Below the pieces are notes generated by a model. That model was not told where the DNA came from, ran no database searches, and was given only the letters and a program-made list of their open reading frames with translations. A program made the position numbers and the translations under genes. Positions 61,890 to 64,000 of a stretch of 64,000 nt of DNA are shown here, piece after piece; the stretch's first letter is position 1; the number at the start of each line of letters is the position of its first letter. Source of the stretch: Steroidobacteraceae bacterium (GTDB lineage: Bacteria; Pseudomonadota; Gammaproteobacteria; Steroidobacterales; Steroidobacteraceae); NCBI GenBank assembly GCA_019634915.1, contig JAHCAN010000004.1, forward strand, positions 1 through 64,000, given 5' to 3'.

Positions 61890-64000
61890 GCCGCCGCAAT
61901 GCGAGCGCGACGAGGCGCTGCGCGAGCCGCTCGCGCCAGCCGCGCGGTGCGGCGAGGCCCATGCGCTCCAGCGCGTGGCGCATTCCGGGATCGGCCGGGT
62001 GTCGCAGCGCCGAGGCGAGCACGCGCAGCCTGCCCGTGCGCGTCGCGCTCGCGGCCGACAGCGCCTGCAGCGCCTTCGACAGCAGGATCTCCTCGCGCGT
62101 CAGGTCGGTGCCGAACGGATAGTCGCTGAACAGGCCCGCCTCGCGCGGCGCGGCGAACGTCGCCTCGAGCCGCGCCGGCGTGTTGTGGCGATGCGCGTCG
62201 GCGATGCGGTAGTCGCGCGGCAGCTTGCCGGCGGTCTTCGCGGCGGCGAGCAGCGGCTGCTGGAAGCGCGAGTCGGCGATGTCGAGCAGGCGTGCGATCA
62301 CCTCGGCGTCGGTCGCGCCGCGCAGGTCGGCGACACCGTATTCGGTGACGACGATGTCACGCAGGTGCCGCGGGATCGTCGCCTGCGCGTAGTTCCAGAC
62401 GATGTTCGACGTGAGCCGGCCCGCCGCCTCGCGGGTCGCGCGCGCGCAGATCACCGCGCGCGCGCCGGGCAGCGCATGCGCCATCGCGACGAAGTTGTAC
62501 TGGCCGCCGACGCCGCTGACGACGCGGCCGTCCGCGAGCGTGTCGGACACCGCCGCGCCGAGCAGCGTGACCATCATCGCCGTGTTGACGAAGCGCGCGT
62601 CGCGCCGCTGCAGGCGGCGCAGCTCGTGGTCGTCGCCGAGCAGCTGGTTGACGAAGCCGACGCCGCACATGTCGATGCGCCGCAACTCGCGCTCGGGCAT
62701 CTCGCGCAGCTTGGCGTAGAAGCCGCGCGGCCCGAGGAAGAATGCCGAATGCGCGACGACGCCGCCCTTCAGCTCGCGACCGAGGCAGCCGGCGGCGAGC
62801 GCGCGACGGGCCGCCGCGTCGCCGAGGTCGGCGCTGATCCACTCGCCGTCGGGACTGCGGATGCGCCCGTCGCGGTAGCGCGTCTCGGCGCGGAACACGC
62901 CGAAGCGGCGCAGTGATTCGAAGCCCGCCGCGTCGAGCCGCGGGCCGACGCCGGCGTCGGCGAGCGCCTCGAGGATGCCGGCGTCGAAGCGCTCGCCGAT
63001 GCGCCCGCTCGCGAGCAGGCGCGTGAGCGGCAGCGAGTCGTAGACGTGCCGGCGCAGGATGCCGGCGCGCAGCAGGTCGAGCATCTGGTCGACCAGCATC
63101 TCGGTGCAGGCATAGAGCCCGGTGCCGAACGGCGCGCTCTCGGTCGCGACGCCGCCGAGCGCCTCGAGTGCGGCGCGCCAGGCCGCGTTCTGCTGGTGCC
63201 GCAGCAGCAGCGCGTAGACGAGCGCATCGCCGAGCTCGCCGATGCCGATCTGCAACGTGCCGCCGTCGCGCACCAGCGCGCTGACGTGCATCGCGATCGC
63301 GTGGTCGACGGTGCGCAGCGGCAGATTCGGCGGGCCGAACAGTTCGTAGTCGTAGCCCGGGTGATCGATCAGGAAATCGAAGCGCTCGGGCGATACGCAG
63401 GCCGCGCCGAACATGAACGGCATGCGCGGATGCACGGCGCCGATCAGCACCAGCTCGCGGCCGGCTGCCCGTGCGGCGTCGATTTCGGGCAGCAGGTCGA
63501 CGATCACGTCGGGATTGGAGCCGAACGACAGTTGCAGCTCGCCGCCGCTGCCGCGCTTCGCGACGTTCTGCGCGATCACGTTCGCGCCGCGCGCGAGGAA
63601 GTCCCGGCCGACGTGCGTGTAGTTCGCCGCGAGGTAGTCCTGCTGCGCGCGCTCGACGCCGAGCCAGGCCCCCGGCTCGAAGTAGAACTCGATCACCTCG
63701 ACGTTCGGCGGCAGCGCGCCGCGCTTCGCGGCCTGCACGTACTCGAGCTCGGGGTAATCGGCGAAGACGCGCTCGACGATCGGCTCGAGCAGGCGGCGCT
63801 CGAGGTCGCTGCGCGCGCGCGGCCGCGTCAGCGACAGCGCGGTCAGGATCGTCAGCTCGAGCGACGGGTCGCCGAGCGCGCGCCGGTAGAACTCGTTGGC
63901 GAGCAGGTTCGGCTTGCCGATGCCGAGCGGCAGGCCGAGCACGACGCGCCGCCCGACGCGCGCGAGCGTGGCGTCGACGCATTCATCGATCGTGCCGAAG
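61849..64000 (-). CDS. Acetyl-CoA hydrolase/transferase family protein, partial at the N-terminus
   Basis: A class I CoA-transferase-type protein, at least 716 residues, open to the right edge of the window (visible start ...[12 protein letters not shown]). It has [15 protein letters not shown] and the C-terminal domain with [19 protein letters not shown], the segment carrying the usual glutamate nucleophile of succinyl-CoA:acetate CoA-transferases (EYGVADLRG). It is longer than the 500-residue Cat1/ScpC types, with extra N-terminal sequence. It could move CoA between acetate, succinate or similar acids; the reaction is not known. No internal start is proposed because coding evidence continues to base 64000. 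Confidence 0.87.
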   Translation of the reverse strand, partial: FGTIDECVDATLARVGRRVVLGLPLGIGKPNLLANEFYRRALGDPSLELTILTALSLTRPRARSDLERRLLEPIVERVFADYPELEYVQAAKRGALPPNVEVIEFYFEPGAWLGVERAQQDYLAANYTHVGRDFLARGANVIAQNVAKRGSGGELQLSFGSNPDVIVDLLPEIDAARAAGRELVLIGAVHPRMPFMFGAACVSPERFDFLIDHPGYDYELFGPPNLPLRTVDHAIAMHVSALVRDGGTLQIGIGELGDALVYALLLRHQQNAAWRAALEALGGVATESAPFGTGLYACTEMLVDQMLDLLRAGILRRHVYDSLPLTRLLASGRIGERFDAGILEALADAGVGPRLDAAGFESLRRFGVFRAETRYRDGRIRSPDGEWISADLGDAAARRALAAGCLGRELKGGVVAHSAFFLGPRGFYAKLREMPERELRRIDMCGVGFVNQLLGDDHELRRLQRRDARFVNTAMMVTLLGAAVSDTLADGRVVSGVGGQYNFVAMAHALPGARAVICARATREAAGRLTSNIVWNYAQATIPRHLRDIVVTEYGVADLRGATDAEVIARLLDIADSRFQQPLLAAAKTAGKLPRDYRIADAHRHNTPARLEATFAAPREAGLFSDYPFGTDLTREEILLSKALQALSAASATRTGRLRVLASALRHPADPGMRHALERMGLAAPRGWRERLAQRLVALALRRLNGRTAATDRETP

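Overview
This is a high-GC chromosomal window from what looks like a gammaproteobacterium. A PBP1B with a UB2H-type segment, an LptM-like lipoprotein, FecI/FecR-gated and other TonB-dependent receptors and an ArgR with classical tandem ARG boxes fit a Steroidobacteraceae/Xanthomonadales-like organism; that placement is inference. No rRNA, tRNA, CRISPR array, integrase or insertion sequence was recognised. Gene density is very high: there is no gap over 300 bases, and many genes are coupled by 4-bp stop/start overlaps.

Layout. 1-5.1 kb: cell-envelope genes (mrcB, partial; a patatin/beta-barrel protein; a divergent TonB-receptor-like protein). 5.1-15.0 kb: a leftward arginine operon, argR-argG-X-argC-argD-argF'-argB-argH, running on into a thioesterase, a DUF4870 membrane protein and an LptM-like lipoprotein. 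Its carbamoyltransferase belongs to the N-acyl-ornithine class, so arginine is made through N-acyl-citrulline. X is an uncharacterised P-loop protein, and neither an acylglutamate synthase nor an acyl-citrulline deacylase is recognisable here. The operon starts from a good promoter covered by two ARG boxes; a 195-bp element with perfect 36-bp inverted arms lies just upstream.

15.2-28.1 kb: a catabolic island. A TRAP transporter, a MaoC-type hydratase, a class III CoA-transferase and a CitE-like lyase form the set expected for a C5 dicarboxylate such as itaconate or mesaconate. A GntR/HutC regulator sits inside it, and TGTCCGG-type operators recur at three promoter regions, including the one before a TonB receptor and two tandem tannase-family esterases.

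28-52 kb: mostly housekeeping and small accessory genes. These include an M1 aminopeptidase, a Tat-exported flavin amine oxidase, two toxin-antitoxin pairs, an NYN-domain protein, a MOSC protein, YceH, a LemA pair with a GIDE-like protein, a luciferase-like oxidoreductase, split pntA plus pntB, an HNH nuclease, a 5'-3' exonuclease and an acetyl-CoA synthetase with a strongly basic tail. Three paralogues of a small coiled-coil membrane protein are scattered here (28.2, 37.9 and 44.0 kb); the third has an expanded 11-residue repeat.

52.9-60.8 kb: a FecI/FecR-type signalling system with an STN-domain TonB receptor, a CapA-like lipoprotein and an AbgB-like M20 amidohydrolase, together resembling an uptake and breakdown locus for a glutamyl or amide-linked substrate. 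60.9-64.0 kb: csaA, a Fur-box-controlled small Cys-rich reading frame overlapping a VOC protein, and a partial CoA-transferase of the acetyl-CoA hydrolase family.
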